A DNA stretch of 49,490 nt, from contig JADHSL010000014.1 of NCBI GenBank assembly GCA_016776925.1, positions 1 to 49,490 on the forward strand, read 5' to 3'. Shown one piece after another: positions 8,212 to 16,905 of this stretch. A program made the translations under genes and the position numbers. Source of the DNA: Pirellulales bacterium. GTDB lineage: Bacteria; Planctomycetota; Planctomycetia; Pirellulales; UBA1268. Position 1 is the first letter of the stretch; each line of letters opens with the position of its first letter. The notes under the pieces were generated by a model. It worked only from the letters and a program-made list of their open reading frames with translations. It did no database searches and was not told the origin of the DNA.

Positions 8212-9710
8212 TCAAGCGGGAGTGGCTCAAGCGTTAGTGGATCTCGAAGCGGGAGATGCTTTACCTCGCCACCGAAAAATTCTTTCATTGTTGCCCTTCC
8301 CTCAAGATCTCCGGAAGCGATTGCCTCCCAATCACCAACAACAAGAATTGCCATTTGGGACGGATCAAGATGTTTTTTTGCGACTCTGAGTAAATCATCT
8401 TTTGTTACCGACCGGACTTTTTCACGAAAGGTCTGCCAGTAATCTTTGGGACGATTCGTCCACTCATCATTTACAAAAACCTGAAGCGTTGTTGGCTTGC
8501 TCTCAAACTGCCGAGGAAATGTCTCGATCAAACCCTGCTTTGCAACCTCAATTTCTTCATCAGTAACGGGTTGCTGACGAATCAGAGCAATCTCTCCAAG
8601 AACAATTTTTGTAGCTAGAGCTACAGTTGGGTTTTTGCTTTCAAATGTTGCCTGAAAAGCTCCCGGATAATTGATGCGTTGAGACAGGATAGAACGGACT
8701 GAATATGCAAGACCTTCATTACTCCGAACCTTCTGCATTAGCCTACTTGTGAAGCCACCAGCACCAAGAATCTCATTCAGTAAAAGCAATGGAATGGCAT
8801 CTGGGTCATCACGAACTATCCCGCGCTTCCCAAGCACCACTTTCCCCTGGGGGATTTCTTTCTGGACGTGATAGAGGCCTGGTACAAGGACTGCCTCCGG
8901 CATTTTTGGGTCGGGAGCCACAGCCCCCCGCTCCCATCCTTGAAACGCTTCTGTGAGCTTTTCCAGCATTTCCTCAACAGCAAAGTCACCAGATACAGCT
9001 ACAATCATATTTCCGGGATGGATAATCTGCCTATGGATTGCCTCGAGTTGCTCTCGACTAATTGCCTCAACACTGCTTGCTGTTGGCTGACTGGCCTCAA
9101 AATGGTTTCGCCCGTAGAGCATGGCTTTCCACTCTCGAGCCAGTATTGATGAAGCATTGTCATTGCGTTGTTTCAATGACTCAAGCAATCGTGCCTTCAC
9201 AACCTCAAGTCGCTGTTTTTCAAAAGCTGGCTTTCGCAACATTGTGACAAAGAGCTGCAGGCTTTCATCAAGATTGCCGCTTAATGAGTTCATCCGTGCT
9301 GTTGTGAATGTGTTGCCCGCAGAGACAGACATTTCTGTTGCAAGAAAATCTAAAGTCTCATCAAACATCGCTGGACTCATATCACCTGCCCCACCCTCAC
9401 GAACCATTCGCGCCATTACAGAAGCAAGCCCGGGGGTCGCTGCTGGATCAAGTGAACCTCCACCTTTGAATGTGATTGAAACATTGACGAGTGGGAATTC
9501 ATGAGATTCTGCAACGTACACAATCGTTCCATCAGAAAGCATTCTGCGAAAATCAGCCGCACGTGGCGGTGTGTACTCAAGCGGCTGAAATTCAATCGCT
9601 TCAGGGCGTGGTGGAATAGCAAAGACTTGCGAGAAGCAGAGCAGGATCACGGCAATAACGCCCGCCAAGGGACGCACGCAAATTATATTTTTCAACGCCT
9701 GATGATTCAC
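8208..9710 (-). CDS. M16 family peptidase-like subunit lacking the zinc motif
   Basis: 500 residues starting with GTG, which overlaps the TGA of the upstream gene by 4 nt. An N-terminal hydrophobic stretch (VIAVILLCFSQVFA) is a signal peptide. The insulinase/pitrilysin fold is recognisable: an N-terminal half starting at LSDGTIVYVAE and a C-terminal half with the conserved arginine-tyrosine region (GGFTSRLMQKVRSNEGLAYSV). Where active M16 enzymes have HxxEH this protein reads ASVMARMVREGG, so it cannot bind zinc in the normal way. Such subunits pair with an active partner, here the next gene upstream (9707-11287), as in mitochondrial processing peptidase and bacterial two-subunit M16B enzymes. 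Probably a periplasmic heterodimer; substrate unknown. Confidence 0.88.
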   Translation of the reverse strand: MNHQALKNIICVRPLAGVIAVILLCFSQVFAIPPRPEAIEFQPLEYTPPRAADFRRMLSDGTIVYVAESHEFPLVNVSITFKGGGSLDPAATPGLASVMARMVREGGAGDMSPAMFDETLDFLATEMSVSAGNTFTTARMNSLSGNLDESLQLFVTMLRKPAFEKQRLEVVKARLLESLKQRNDNASSILAREWKAMLYGRNHFEASQPTASSVEAISREQLEAIHRQIIHPGNMIVAVSGDFAVEEMLEKLTEAFQGWERGAVAPDPKMPEAVLVPGLYHVQKEIPQGKVVLGKRGIVRDDPDAIPLLLLNEILGAGGFTSRLMQKVRSNEGLAYSVRSILSQRINYPGAFQATFESKNPTVALATKIVLGEIALIRQQPVTDEEIEVAKQGLIETFPRQFESKPTTLQVFVNDEWTNRPKDYWQTFREKVRSVTKDDLLRVAKKHLDPSQMAILVVGDWEAIASGDLEGRATMKEFFGGEVKHLPLRDPLTLEPLPLD

Positions 9711-11287
9711 TTTCCAGCCTCCTTCGCTGTGACCTGCTCCATACTTCTTCGGTAAATTGCGACACTACGATTCGTTTCCTTGAAATACTTGTTTGCAACT
9801 CTTTTGATGTCGTCTGCCGTAACTGCCTCATATTTCGCAGGACCTTCATTGATCTCTTCCCAGTCGAGCAAGGCTTCACTGAAAGCCAGCTGGATAAGGA
9901 GCGACATATTATTCTCGAGTCGACGATAATTTGATGCCGCGACACGATTTTTGACTTTGCGAAGCTCACGCTCTGACAAATCTTCAGTCTGCAGCTTTGC
10001 CAACTCTTCATACCATGCTTGCTCGAGTTGCTCTGGAACCGCATCCCCACGGGTCATGCCATCGAAAGAAAAGAGACCAGCGTACTTTCGCGTGTCCGAA
10101 CTTGCCGATGCTGTAGCAGCAATTCCACGACCCTCGACCATAGTCGTATAAAGACGACCTGTTCGCTCATTGAGTACCTCTGCAAGCATGTCGAGTGGAT
10201 AACTATCGACATGACCCGCTGGCACTGTGTGGTAACGAATTTCTATTGTTGGTGGAAAATCACCAATCGCATTCATTCGCTGTTCGGCTAATTGTTCAAC
10301 CTCAAGCGTAACAACAGGTGGCAATTTATTGCTTCCGGGGTCGAGTCGTGAAAAGTACTGCTTGATGTACCTCTTTGCCTGCTTTGGATCAAAGTCGCCG
10401 ACTACAACACCAAAAAGGTTGCCGGGGCGATAGTACGTATTCCAATACACCTGGGCCTGCTCAAACGTGTAGCTGTTGAGGTCGCTCGGCCACCCGATAA
10501 CCGGCCAGGCATATCCACACGATGCCCAAAACATTGAATTAAATTGCTCTTGAAATCGACCAGTTGGCGTACTGTCCGTTCGCAGTCGCCGCTCCTCATG
10601 AACAACATCTCGTTCTGAATAAAACTCTCGAAACACACTATCATTTAAACGATCACTCTCCATCCACGCCCATAATTCCAATTTATTCGACGGCACAGTG
10701 ATGAAGTAACAGGTCAGGTCATAGCTCGTAAAGGCATTCATGCCACTACCGCCAGCCTTTGTATAGACCTGATCAAATTCGTCTTTGACAATAGTTGCGG
10801 TGGCCGGTCCAGCTTTTCCTCGACCCTGCTGGGCACGAATAAGCGTGTCGAGTTTCGTCCGTAAACTTTTTAGCCGGGGCGTATCGTTGACTGAATCCCA
10901 AGGGTCGTCTATTTCTCCATTTCGATATCGCTCGTACTGTTCACTCAGTACGAGTTGGTTCATCTGATCGCGCACCTTTTTTTGCTCGACTCGAAACGTA
11001 CGATCTTTATCCGGGTTTCGTGTCCCAATCGTATTTGTTCCCTTGAACATCATGTGCTCAAAAAAATGGCTGATCCCGGTTATCCCTGGACGTTCATTCA
11101 CACTGCCAACACGAGCTACCCAGCCAGCACTTACAACATTTGGTTGATCTGTTCTGGGAACGAGAAGAAACTGCATTCCATTTGGCAAGGTAAATTCTTC
11201 AACGGATACCTTTTGGGCCGAAACCATATCCGCAAAGCCAAAAATTACCACAAGAACAACCAACCGGAAAAATACTTGCAAACGCAT
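9707..11287 (-). CDS. M16 family zinc metallopeptidase, catalytic subunit
   Basis: 526 residues from ATG 11287; a GTG four codons upstream (11299) is equally open and neither has a strong ribosome binding site. Residues 1-24 form a signal peptide. The inverted zinc motif HFFEH is at 74-78 (two histidine ligands and the catalytic glutamate) and the downstream acidic stretch in SERDVVHEERR would supply the third ligand. Compared with typical M16B proteins (about 420-450 residues) there is an extra segment of roughly 90 residues, rich in charged amino acids, between these elements. The C-terminal M16 half contains ERTGRLYTTMVEGRG. First gene of a three-gene operon; a 236-nt spacer separates it from purU upstream. 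Confidence 0.92.
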   Translation of the reverse strand: MRLQVFFRLVVLVVIFGFADMVSAQKVSVEEFTLPNGMQFLLVPRTDQPNVVSAGWVARVGSVNERPGITGISHFFEHMMFKGTNTIGTRNPDKDRTFRVEQKKVRDQMNQLVLSEQYERYRNGEIDDPWDSVNDTPRLKSLRTKLDTLIRAQQGRGKAGPATATIVKDEFDQVYTKAGGSGMNAFTSYDLTCYFITVPSNKLELWAWMESDRLNDSVFREFYSERDVVHEERRLRTDSTPTGRFQEQFNSMFWASCGYAWPVIGWPSDLNSYTFEQAQVYWNTYYRPGNLFGVVVGDFDPKQAKRYIKQYFSRLDPGSNKLPPVVTLEVEQLAEQRMNAIGDFPPTIEIRYHTVPAGHVDSYPLDMLAEVLNERTGRLYTTMVEGRGIAATASASSDTRKYAGLFSFDGMTRGDAVPEQLEQAWYEELAKLQTEDLSERELRKVKNRVAASNYRRLENNMSLLIQLAFSEALLDWEEINEGPAKYEAVTADDIKRVANKYFKETNRSVAIYRRSMEQVTAKEAGK

Positions 11288-11523
11288 ACTCAAACCCACT
11301 TCCCAAACGTGTCTGACTTCTTGAATTCAAAATCGAAAGTGAACCAACGGACCTCTGTAGTTATAACCCTTCGAACGATAACCATGTAACAGAAGTCTGA
11401 TGCATGGCGGCGTCTTCTGTTTTCAGGACGGTCACTGAATCAACTCCGAAGCAGATGCAACCCACGTGTATCGGTTCGAGAAGATCGCCTGAGGTTTAAA
11501 AACAAAGCGTTATTCATGCTCCT

Positions 11524-12423
11524 TCAGGAGAAGACTACTGTTCGACAACCGTGCATAAAAACACGGTCCTCAAGCACGAGTCGGACTGCTTTTGCGAGCA
11601 CAATCTTTTCTACGTCACGCCCTGCCTGAGCCATCTGTTTTGCTGAAAAATTATGATCCACAGGGATAACGTCTTGGGCGATAATCGGACCTGCGTCGAG
11701 TTCTGCCGTCACGTAATGGGCCGTTGCCCCAATTACTTTGACGCCTCGTTCAAACGCTTGTTGATAGGGTGCCGCTCCCACAAAGGCTGGTAAAAACGAG
11801 TGGTGAATATTAATCAGTTTTTCTGAATACCGATCAACAAAATGATCGGAGAGAACTCTCATATATCGTGCGAGAACAATCACTTCGGGTGCATAGATAT
11901 CAATTAATTTGGCTAACTGATGTTCATGGGCTTCCCGGCTTTGTTCATGATGAGGCAAAAAATGAAAGGGCACCTCAAATCTTTCAACAAGTGGACGCAA
12001 GGTGTCGTGGTTGCTTATGACCGCAGCGATTTTGCCAGGCAACTCACCAACAGCATCGAGTAGAAGCAACTCGCCTAGACAGTGTGGCTCCCGAGTTGCA
12101 CAAATAACAATGGGCCTCAGCTCACGCGACACAATGCGGACACTTGCTTTGGCAGGCAAAACATCAACAAGCGCCGCTTGAAGGTCAGACATGCCCAGCG
12201 TCGTGCAACCCATCTTGGACGAAACTTCTGCACGGAAAAAAAAGTGGGAAGCCTCACCATCAACAAACTCTTGGTTCCTTTCAATATTCCATTGGTGAGA
12301 AGCTAAAACACCCGTGATTCTATGGATAAGGCCAACTTCATCGGGACAGTCAACAAGAACAACCTCATGAAAAGATGGCGTCAGCTTGCCAGCAGTGTGC
12401 ATCGATCCGGTTTTTGAATGCAT
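11524..12423 (-). CDS. purU: Formyltetrahydrofolate deformylase
   Basis: 299 residues, ATG 12423 with GAGG 5 nt upstream. The N-terminal ACT domain (VLVDCPDEVGLIHRITGVLA) and the C-terminal formyltransferase-type domain are both present. HHSFLPAFVGAAPYQQAFERG and GATAHYVTAELDAGPIIAQD carry the catalytic asparagine/histidine/aspartate set (N-I-H-H, T-A-H-Y, D-A-G-P) of 10-formyl-THF-using enzymes. PurU (EC 3.5.1.10) hydrolyses 10-formyl-THF to formate and THF, balancing one-carbon pools in the cytosol. The protein is about 15-20 residues longer than E. coli PurU because of its N-terminus. A short CTCC-TGAA-GGAG hairpin overlaps the stop but lacks a clear T-tract. Confidence 0.95.
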   Translation of the reverse strand: MHSKTGSMHTAGKLTPSFHEVVLVDCPDEVGLIHRITGVLASHQWNIERNQEFVDGEASHFFFRAEVSSKMGCTTLGMSDLQAALVDVLPAKASVRIVSRELRPIVICATREPHCLGELLLLDAVGELPGKIAAVISNHDTLRPLVERFEVPFHFLPHHEQSREAHEHQLAKLIDIYAPEVIVLARYMRVLSDHFVDRYSEKLINIHHSFLPAFVGAAPYQQAFERGVKVIGATAHYVTAELDAGPIIAQDVIPVDHNFSAKQMAQAGRDVEKIVLAKAVRLVLEDRVFMHGCRTVVFS

Positions 12424-12842
12424 TTCAACCTCGAATCACGTTTGGCATCCCAATTTCGAACTGCAATGAATTTACCCTGTCGCCCCCGAAAATGTTGCCG
12501 AGACAGAAAGAGAGCAACACGGGCATGTCATTGCAGACTGAGTTCTGCCACCTCAACGCCCGAACACGAATCGTTAAATATTGCCTAAGCGTTCGTTTTG
12601 AGGAACCAGGTGCCAAAGACCCAGAGCAGGAAAAAACCTAATTTCCAGAAACACATTGGTACTTTTCCCGTCTTTTTTTGCAGTGGGAGTCAGAAATAAC
12701 CTGATAAATCCAATTTCATCTTGTCAATCAACCGCTAGAAATCGTTTTTTGGTTGGCGACTCCAGTCGTTGTCCTGCTTTCCTCCATCTTGCACGTCGCC
12801 AGTGAATCCGTAGACTTGTTCGGTTCGCGGTCCAGAAGGCCC
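12424..12842. other. Intergenic region before the tRNA-tuf operon
   Basis: 419 nt without a credible gene. It separates minus-strand purU from the plus-strand tRNA cluster and must hold promoters for both. A run of seven T at about 12674-12680 and a CAACC/GGTTG inverted repeat around an A/T-rich loop (about 12729-12755) are seen. No protein with a convincing start and codon pattern is present. Confidence 0.6.
12789..12816 (+). promoter_or_regulatory. Candidate sigma-70-type promoter of the tRNA-tuf operon
   Basis: TTGCAC at 12789-12794 and TAGACT at 12811-12816 are spaced by 16 nt and lie 27 nt before the first tRNA. Both hexamers match the consensus in four positions. This is a guess from spacing and position only. 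Confidence 0.35.
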
Positions 12843-12915
12843 GCTAGCGTAGCTCAATTGGCAGAGCGGCTGATTTGTAATCAGCAGGTTGCGGGTTCAA
12901 GTCCCGCCGCTAGCT
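12843..12915 (+). tRNA. tRNA-Thr (anticodon TGT)
   Basis: 73 nt. Acceptor GCTAGCG pairs with CGCTAGC, the anticodon stem GCTGA/TCAGC encloses TTTGTAA, and the T arm GCGGG-TTCAAGT-CCCGC is perfect. CCA is not encoded. It is the first gene of the cluster, matching thrU in the E. coli thrU-tyrU-glyT-thrT-tufB array. Confidence 0.97.
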
Positions 12916-13158
12916 CACGACGCAGCCGGATGGAAAACTGTTCGACGTACTTCCGTTTGAGGACTGGGTCGTCGTTCGGATGCCGGCGATGGACGGAGGC
13001 CTTGCCTGCCGACCGAACCGGCTATGAATCGGGCGAGGTCGATACGATATGGTGGCACTAAAACGATAGTGCTCTGATTGAGAAAAACAGTCAGACCAGC
13101 AACTTGAGGAACCTCTTGAGGTCAACAAAAAGAAGCATTTTCAACCACATTTTGCGAA

Positions 13159-13240
13159 GGGGAGTTTCCCGAGCGGTCAAAGGGGTCAGACTGTAAATCT
13201 GATGGCAGTGCCTTCACAGGTTCGAATCCTGTACTCCCCA
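13159..13240 (+). tRNA. tRNA-Tyr (anticodon GTA)
   Basis: 82 nt with a long variable arm as expected for bacterial tRNA-Tyr. Acceptor GGGGAGT pairs with ACTCCCC, anticodon stem TCAGA/TCTGA encloses CTGTAAA, discriminator A. CCA is not encoded. A 243-nt spacer separates it from the preceding tRNA-Thr. Confidence 0.96.
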
Positions 13241-13329
13241 CTACATAAAATGGATGCCTACTCAACAGAAATTTGACAAAACACCAGTGAAATGCCGTAG
13301 TGAAACATCCCACATAGACACAAAAAACA

Positions 13330-13400
13330 GCGGGTGTAGCTCAATGGTAGAGCAATAGCCTTCCAAGCTAAAGACGAGGGTTCGACTCCCTTCACCCGCT
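13330..13400 (+). tRNA. tRNA-Gly (anticodon TCC)
   Basis: 71 nt. Acceptor GCGGGTG pairs with CACCCGC, D arm GCTC/GAGC, anticodon loop CTTCCAA, T arm AGGG-TTCGACT-CCCT. The outer pair of the anticodon stem is A-A, otherwise regular. CCA is not encoded. Confidence 0.95.
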
Positions 13401-13533
13401 CTTTCCACTGATTTAGTAAGACAAACCTCATAATTTCATGAAATATTAAGTTTTGCTTCTATTCAGATGTGACAAAAAGTTTAAAACTAAGGAGATATTG
13501 CGGTACATAATCGATGCCCAGACAGCGTTTTAG

Positions 13534-13606
<73 letters not shown>

Positions 13607-13622
13607 CTGCCGTATTGGGCTT

Positions 13623-13628
13623 TATAAT
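13623..13628 (+). promoter_or_regulatory. Possible -10 element ahead of tuf
   Basis: A perfect TATAAT lies 17 nt after the last tRNA and 148 nt before tuf. No good -35 hexamer is present at the right distance, so it may be a weak internal promoter or chance in an A/T-rich spacer. Confidence 0.3.
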
Positions 13629-13776
13629 GTTAGAAGAGAATGTCCCGTTTTTAAGAATTTAACGATACAATCTGATGCGGTTCGTAGTTGCAACAGAATA
13701 ATTTTGAAGTTTTTTACAATGAGCAGATCAAAAAAATCTGTTCCCCATTCAACGAGGAAAGGCCGAGGAAAAGAGC

Positions 13777-14976
13777 ATGGCTAAGGATACTTTTGAGCGA
13801 ACAAAACCCCACGTGAACGTCGGCACGATCGGGCACATTGACCATGGGAAAACGACGCTCACCGGTGCCCTTGTCGCCGTGCAAGCGGCAAAGAATCTGG
13901 CTGAGGCCAAGAGCTACGCAGACATTGCAAAGGGCGGAACCGTTCGAGATGAAACAAAAACGGTGACCATTGCTGTGAGTCACGTCGAATACCAAACGGA
14001 AAAGCGGCACTATGCTCACATTGACTGCCCAGGGCATGCTGACTTTGTCAAAAATATGATTACTGGTGCTGCCCAGATGGACGGTGCGATTCTCGTTGTT
14101 AGTGCTGCTGATGGTCCTATGCCTCAGACGCGTGAGCATATTCTCTTGGCGCGTCAGGTAGGTGTTCCGGCATTGGTCGTCTTCCTGAATAAGGTTGACT
14201 TAGTTGATGACCCAGAATTACTCGACCTCGTCGAAATGGAAATTCGTGAGCTACTGACTAAGTACGGGTTCCCTGGCGACGATATTCCGATTATTCGAGG
14301 CGCCAGTAAGCCTGCCTATGATAGCCCGGCTGATCCCGAGGCAAATAAGTGCATCGCAGACCTTCTTGATGCTGTTGACTCATATATTCCAGAGCCAGAA
14401 CGAGAACTCGACAAGCCATTTCTTATGGCAATCGAAGACGTCTTTTCAATTGAAGGTCGAGGAACTGTCGCGACCGGTCGAATTGAACGAGGCGTGGTAA
14501 ATGTCGGTGATGAAGTTGAAATCGTTGGCTTAAAAGAAAAGGCTGACAAGACAACTGTCACCGGTGTCGAAATGTTCAAAAAAGTTCTCGACAGTGGTCA
14601 GGCTGGTGACAACGTTGGTTGCCTTCTCCGCGGAATTAATCGTGAAGCAATTGAACGAGGTCAGGTGCTCGCCAAACCAGGCACAATTAAGCCACACATG
14701 AAGTTTGAGTGCGAAGTCTACGTTCTTTCAAAAGAAGAAGGTGGTCGTCATACCCCATTTTTCGCCGGTTACCGTCCACAGTTCTACTTCAGAACAACTG
14801 ACGTGACTGGAGCAACAAAACTGATGGGTGGAGTTGAAATGGTTTCACCTGGCGACAACGTCAAGATGGAAGTTGAGTTGATGGTACCAATCGCAATAGA
14901 TGATGGCGTTCGCTTCGCTATTCGTGAAGGCGGCCGAACCGTCGGATCGGGGGTTGTCACGAAGATTCTTGACTGA
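13777..14976 (+). CDS. tuf: Elongation factor Tu
   Basis: 399 residues, ATG with GAGGA about 7 nt upstream. The GTPase domain shows the P-loop GHIDHGKT, the switch [10 protein letters not shown] and NKVD for guanine recognition; domains 2 and 3 follow with [13 protein letters not shown] and [24 protein letters not shown]. It delivers aminoacyl-tRNA to the ribosomal A site. Length and sequence are ordinary for bacterial EF-Tu. The gene lies between tRNA-Thr(GGT) and tRNA-Trp and heads the secE-nusG-rplKAJL-rpoBC series, the tufB position of E. coli. Confidence 0.99.
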   Translation: MAKDTFERTKPHVNVGTIGHIDHGKTTLTGALVAVQAAKNLAEAKSYADIAKGGTVRDETKTVTIAVSHVEYQTEKRHYAHIDCPGHADFVKNMITGAAQMDGAILVVSAADGPMPQTREHILLARQVGVPALVVFLNKVDLVDDPELLDLVEMEIRELLTKYGFPGDDIPIIRGASKPAYDSPADPEANKCIADLLDAVDSYIPEPERELDKPFLMAIEDVFSIEGRGTVATGRIERGVVNVGDEVEIVGLKEKADKTTVTGVEMFKKVLDSGQAGDNVGCLLRGINREAIERGQVLAKPGTIKPHMKFECEVYVLSKEEGGRHTPFFAGYRPQFYFRTTDVTGATKLMGGVEMVSPGDNVKMEVELMVPIAIDDGVRFAIREGGRTVGSGVVTKILD

Positions 14977-15037
14977 TTTTCTTGACTCTCAATTTGTTCG
15001 GTGACCAGACCTGCTGGCATCGTCAGAAAAGTTACTC

Positions 15038-15067
15038 GTGCGGGGTTCGGGCAACCGGGCCCCGCAC
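15038..15067 (+). other. GC-rich 13-bp RNA hairpin with GCAA tetraloop before tRNA-Trp
   Basis: GTGCGGGG pairs with CCCCGCAC; inside, two G-U pairs and CGG/CCG continue the stem up to a GCAA loop of the GNRA type, so all 30 nt are structured. It starts 62 nt after the tuf stop and ends 6 nt before tRNA-Trp. There is no T-tract, so it is probably a stabilising or processing element that defines the tuf mRNA 3' end and frees the tRNA, rather than an intrinsic terminator. Confidence 0.75.
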
Positions 15068-15073
15068 TTCCAC

Positions 15074-15146
15074 AGGGGCGTAGCTCAATTGGCAGAGCGC
15101 TGGTCTCCAAAACCAGAGGTTGCGAGTTCGATTCCCGCCGCCCCTG
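15074..15146 (+). tRNA. tRNA-Trp (anticodon CCA)
   Basis: 73 nt. Acceptor AGGGGCG pairs with CGCCCCT, D arm GCTC/GAGC, anticodon stem CTGGT/ACCAG encloses CTCCAAA, discriminator G as in bacterial tRNA-Trp. One mismatch in the T stem. CCA is not encoded. It sits between tuf and secE, a common bacterial position. Confidence 0.97.
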
Positions 15147-15306
15147 CTAATCGTCTGGAGAATTTAAACGAGATCACCACGAGGCTTGGAAAAGCCAAAA
15201 CTCAGGGGACTTATGAGAACCGGCTGTATTCGAGCGGTCAGTATTGGTAGAAGATTTAGGATCATTTGAAACCGTAAACCTTTGTCTACAGGTAGATTTA
15301 AACGAC

Positions 15307-15768
15307 ATGGCAGGAACACAACAACCAGCCGCAACCTTCTTGGGAAGCCTCCTTAGTTTTTCGCTCTATAAGCGTCAGCAGGGTCGAGTCGCTCGCCAAG
15401 TTACGTTTGCTGCTGTCGCAATCGCCATTGCAATTGGTGTTTGGAGACTTGCCCAACTTTTACCTCTTTGGCTGGGCGGTGATGCCACCAGTTCACTGAG
15501 TAGCGATGAACTGGGAATCATGCGATTTCTTGTTCCTGGCGTTCTACTCGCCGTTGGCGTTTGGGTGAGTTTCCGAATGGTCAATACACCAAGCATTGCA
15601 GATTTCCTTATCGCTGTTGAAATAGAAATGACAAAAGTTTCTTGGCCAACGCGGGATGAGGTTATTCGCAGTTCGATCGTGATTATTTTCCTGATCTTTA
15701 CACTCGCTGGAATTTTAGCCGTGTACGATCTTTTCTGGTGGTTCGTCCTCCGTGCCCTTCAGGGCTAG
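15307..15768 (+). CDS. secE: Preprotein translocase subunit SecE
   Basis: 153 residues from ATG 15307; an upstream in-frame start at 15244 would add 21 residues without family support. Three hydrophobic segments (about 38-62, 76-97 and 125-150) give the three-helix form known from E. coli, against the single-helix form of many bacteria. The amphipathic stretch VEIEMTKVSWPTRDEV just before the last helix is the SecE signature that clamps SecY. It lies in the inner membrane as part of SecYEG. The conserved pairing with nusG downstream (51 nt) supports the call. Confidence 0.93.
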   Translation: MAGTQQPAATFLGSLLSFSLYKRQQGRVARQVTFAAVAIAIAIGVWRLAQLLPLWLGGDATSSLSSDELGIMRFLVPGVLLAVGVWVSFRMVNTPSIADFLIAVEIEMTKVSWPTRDEVIRSSIVIIFLIFTLAGILAVYDLFWWFVLRALQG

Positions 15769-15819
15769 GAATCCACAAAACGAGATTGAAACATCCTCAA
15801 GACCACTTCATGGATAGCA

Positions 15820-16680
15820 ATGCAAGATAACGAGAACCTTTCAGAAACTGAGCCTACAGCAACCGATGAAACGGCTGGTGGTGGCCCCGAGTCAGCTGCT
15901 CCAGAACAGCATGAAACTGCTGATCTTCACCGCAGCAATGAAGACGAATCCCAAGACGAATCCCAAGACGAATCCCAAGACGAATCCCAAGACGAAACCG
16001 CTTCGCTTGAATCAGCTGAGCTTGTAGAAGAAGACGAAGACGACGGTCCCGTTGAACTGGATGATCCGTTTTCTGGCAGTGAAAATGCAAAGCCTGTGAT
16101 GCTTGATGGTGAAGACGATGAGGCTGAAGAAGCAACACCCGCTGCCGGAGATATGGACTGGTACATCCTTAAGGTTCAGAGCAATCGAGAAGACTCAATT
16201 CGAGAAACACTTCAGCGACGCATTGCAATGCAGGGTATGGATCAGTGGTTTGGTGAGGTCGTGGTTCCAAAGGAACAAGTCACTGAATTCAAAAGTGGAA
16301 AAAAACGGGTTGTTTTGCGAAAACTGTATCCCGGCTACATTCTTGTAAATATGATTCTGAATGATGAAACCTGGTTTCTTGTACGTGAAACAGGTGGTAT
16401 TGGTGATTTCACGGGCTCTGGAGGAAAGCCAAGCCCAATGTTGCCTCAGGATGTCGCAAAACTGCTTAATAAGGGTGAAGAAAAGTCCGAAGAGACACCA
16501 AAACTAAAGATCAACTTTAAGAAGGGTGATCGCGTCAAAATCAATGAAGGCACTTTCGAAAACTTCGAAGGTGAAGTTGAGCAGATTGACGAGGCCAACG
16601 GTCGCGTCACTGTTATGTTGAGCATTTTCGGTCGCTCGACACCTGTTGATATTGAGTACTGGCAGATTGAAACGGTGTAG
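15820..16680 (+). CDS. nusG: Transcription termination/antitermination factor NusG with acidic N-terminal extension
   Basis: 286 residues, against about 180 for a standard NusG. The NGN domain begins at MDWYILKVQSNRED (about residue 109) and continues through VVVPKEQVTEF and KLYPGYILVNM; the KOW domain (KKGDRVKINEGTFENFEGEV) closes the protein. The first 108 residues are extra, almost free of hydrophobic residues, full of D, E, S and Q, and include four tandem DESQ units encoded by a 12-bp repeat. NusG binds the RNA polymerase clamp and links to Rho or ribosomal S10. The acidic arm is probably disordered; its role is not known. The gene order secE-nusG-rplK is canonical. Confidence 0.97.
   Translation: MQDNENLSETEPTATDETAGGGPESAAPEQHETADLHRSNEDESQDESQDESQDESQDETASLESAELVEEDEDDGPVELDDPFSGSENAKPVMLDGEDDEAEEATPAAGDMDWYILKVQSNREDSIRETLQRRIAMQGMDQWFGEVVVPKEQVTEFKSGKKRVVLRKLYPGYILVNMILNDETWFLVRETGGIGDFTGSGGKPSPMLPQDVAKLLNKGEEKSEETPKLKINFKKGDRVKINEGTFENFEGEVEQIDEANGRVTVMLSIFGRSTPVDIEYWQIETV
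15943..15996 (+). repeat. 12-bp tandem repeat inside nusG (DESQ x4)
   Basis: The unit GACGAATCCCAA occurs four times without a mismatch (15943-15990), followed by a half unit GACGAA. It encodes Asp-Glu-Ser-Gln repeats in the acidic N-terminal arm of NusG. Perfect identity at DNA level implies recent slippage expansion. Confidence 0.97.
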
Positions 16681-16754
16681 CTCGGAATACGTCTTGTGCT
16701 CCCCCATTTCCCTTGTGATGTAATTTCGACACGAGGGGTATTCAGTCAACTTCC

Positions 16755-16825
16755 GGGCAGGGACAATCCGCTACTGCCCAGAACCAGTGAAACACGTCTC
16801 TGGCCAGTTTTAAGCGAAAAACGCT
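16755..16825 (+). promoter_or_regulatory. Hairpins in the nusG-rplK spacer, possible L1 leader
   Basis: GGGCAG (16755-16760) pairs with CTGCCC (16774-16779), and AGCG (16813-16816) pairs with CGCT (16822-16825) over an A5 loop. The 225-nt spacer before rplK is where ribosomal protein L1 represses the L11 operon in E. coli. Resemblance to the L1 target was not established. Confidence 0.35.
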
Positions 16826-16905
16826 ATAGGGGCTTTGACAGGAAGAAATTTAGCGGCATGATGGACTATTCACGTTGTGAAGGAAACTTATAAGGATTTG
16901 GGCTG

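Noticed and set aside
12753-13061. Open frame of about 100 codons across tRNA-Thr(TGT)
   Set aside because: It reads through the tRNA gene; translation of a tRNA sequence is not credible.
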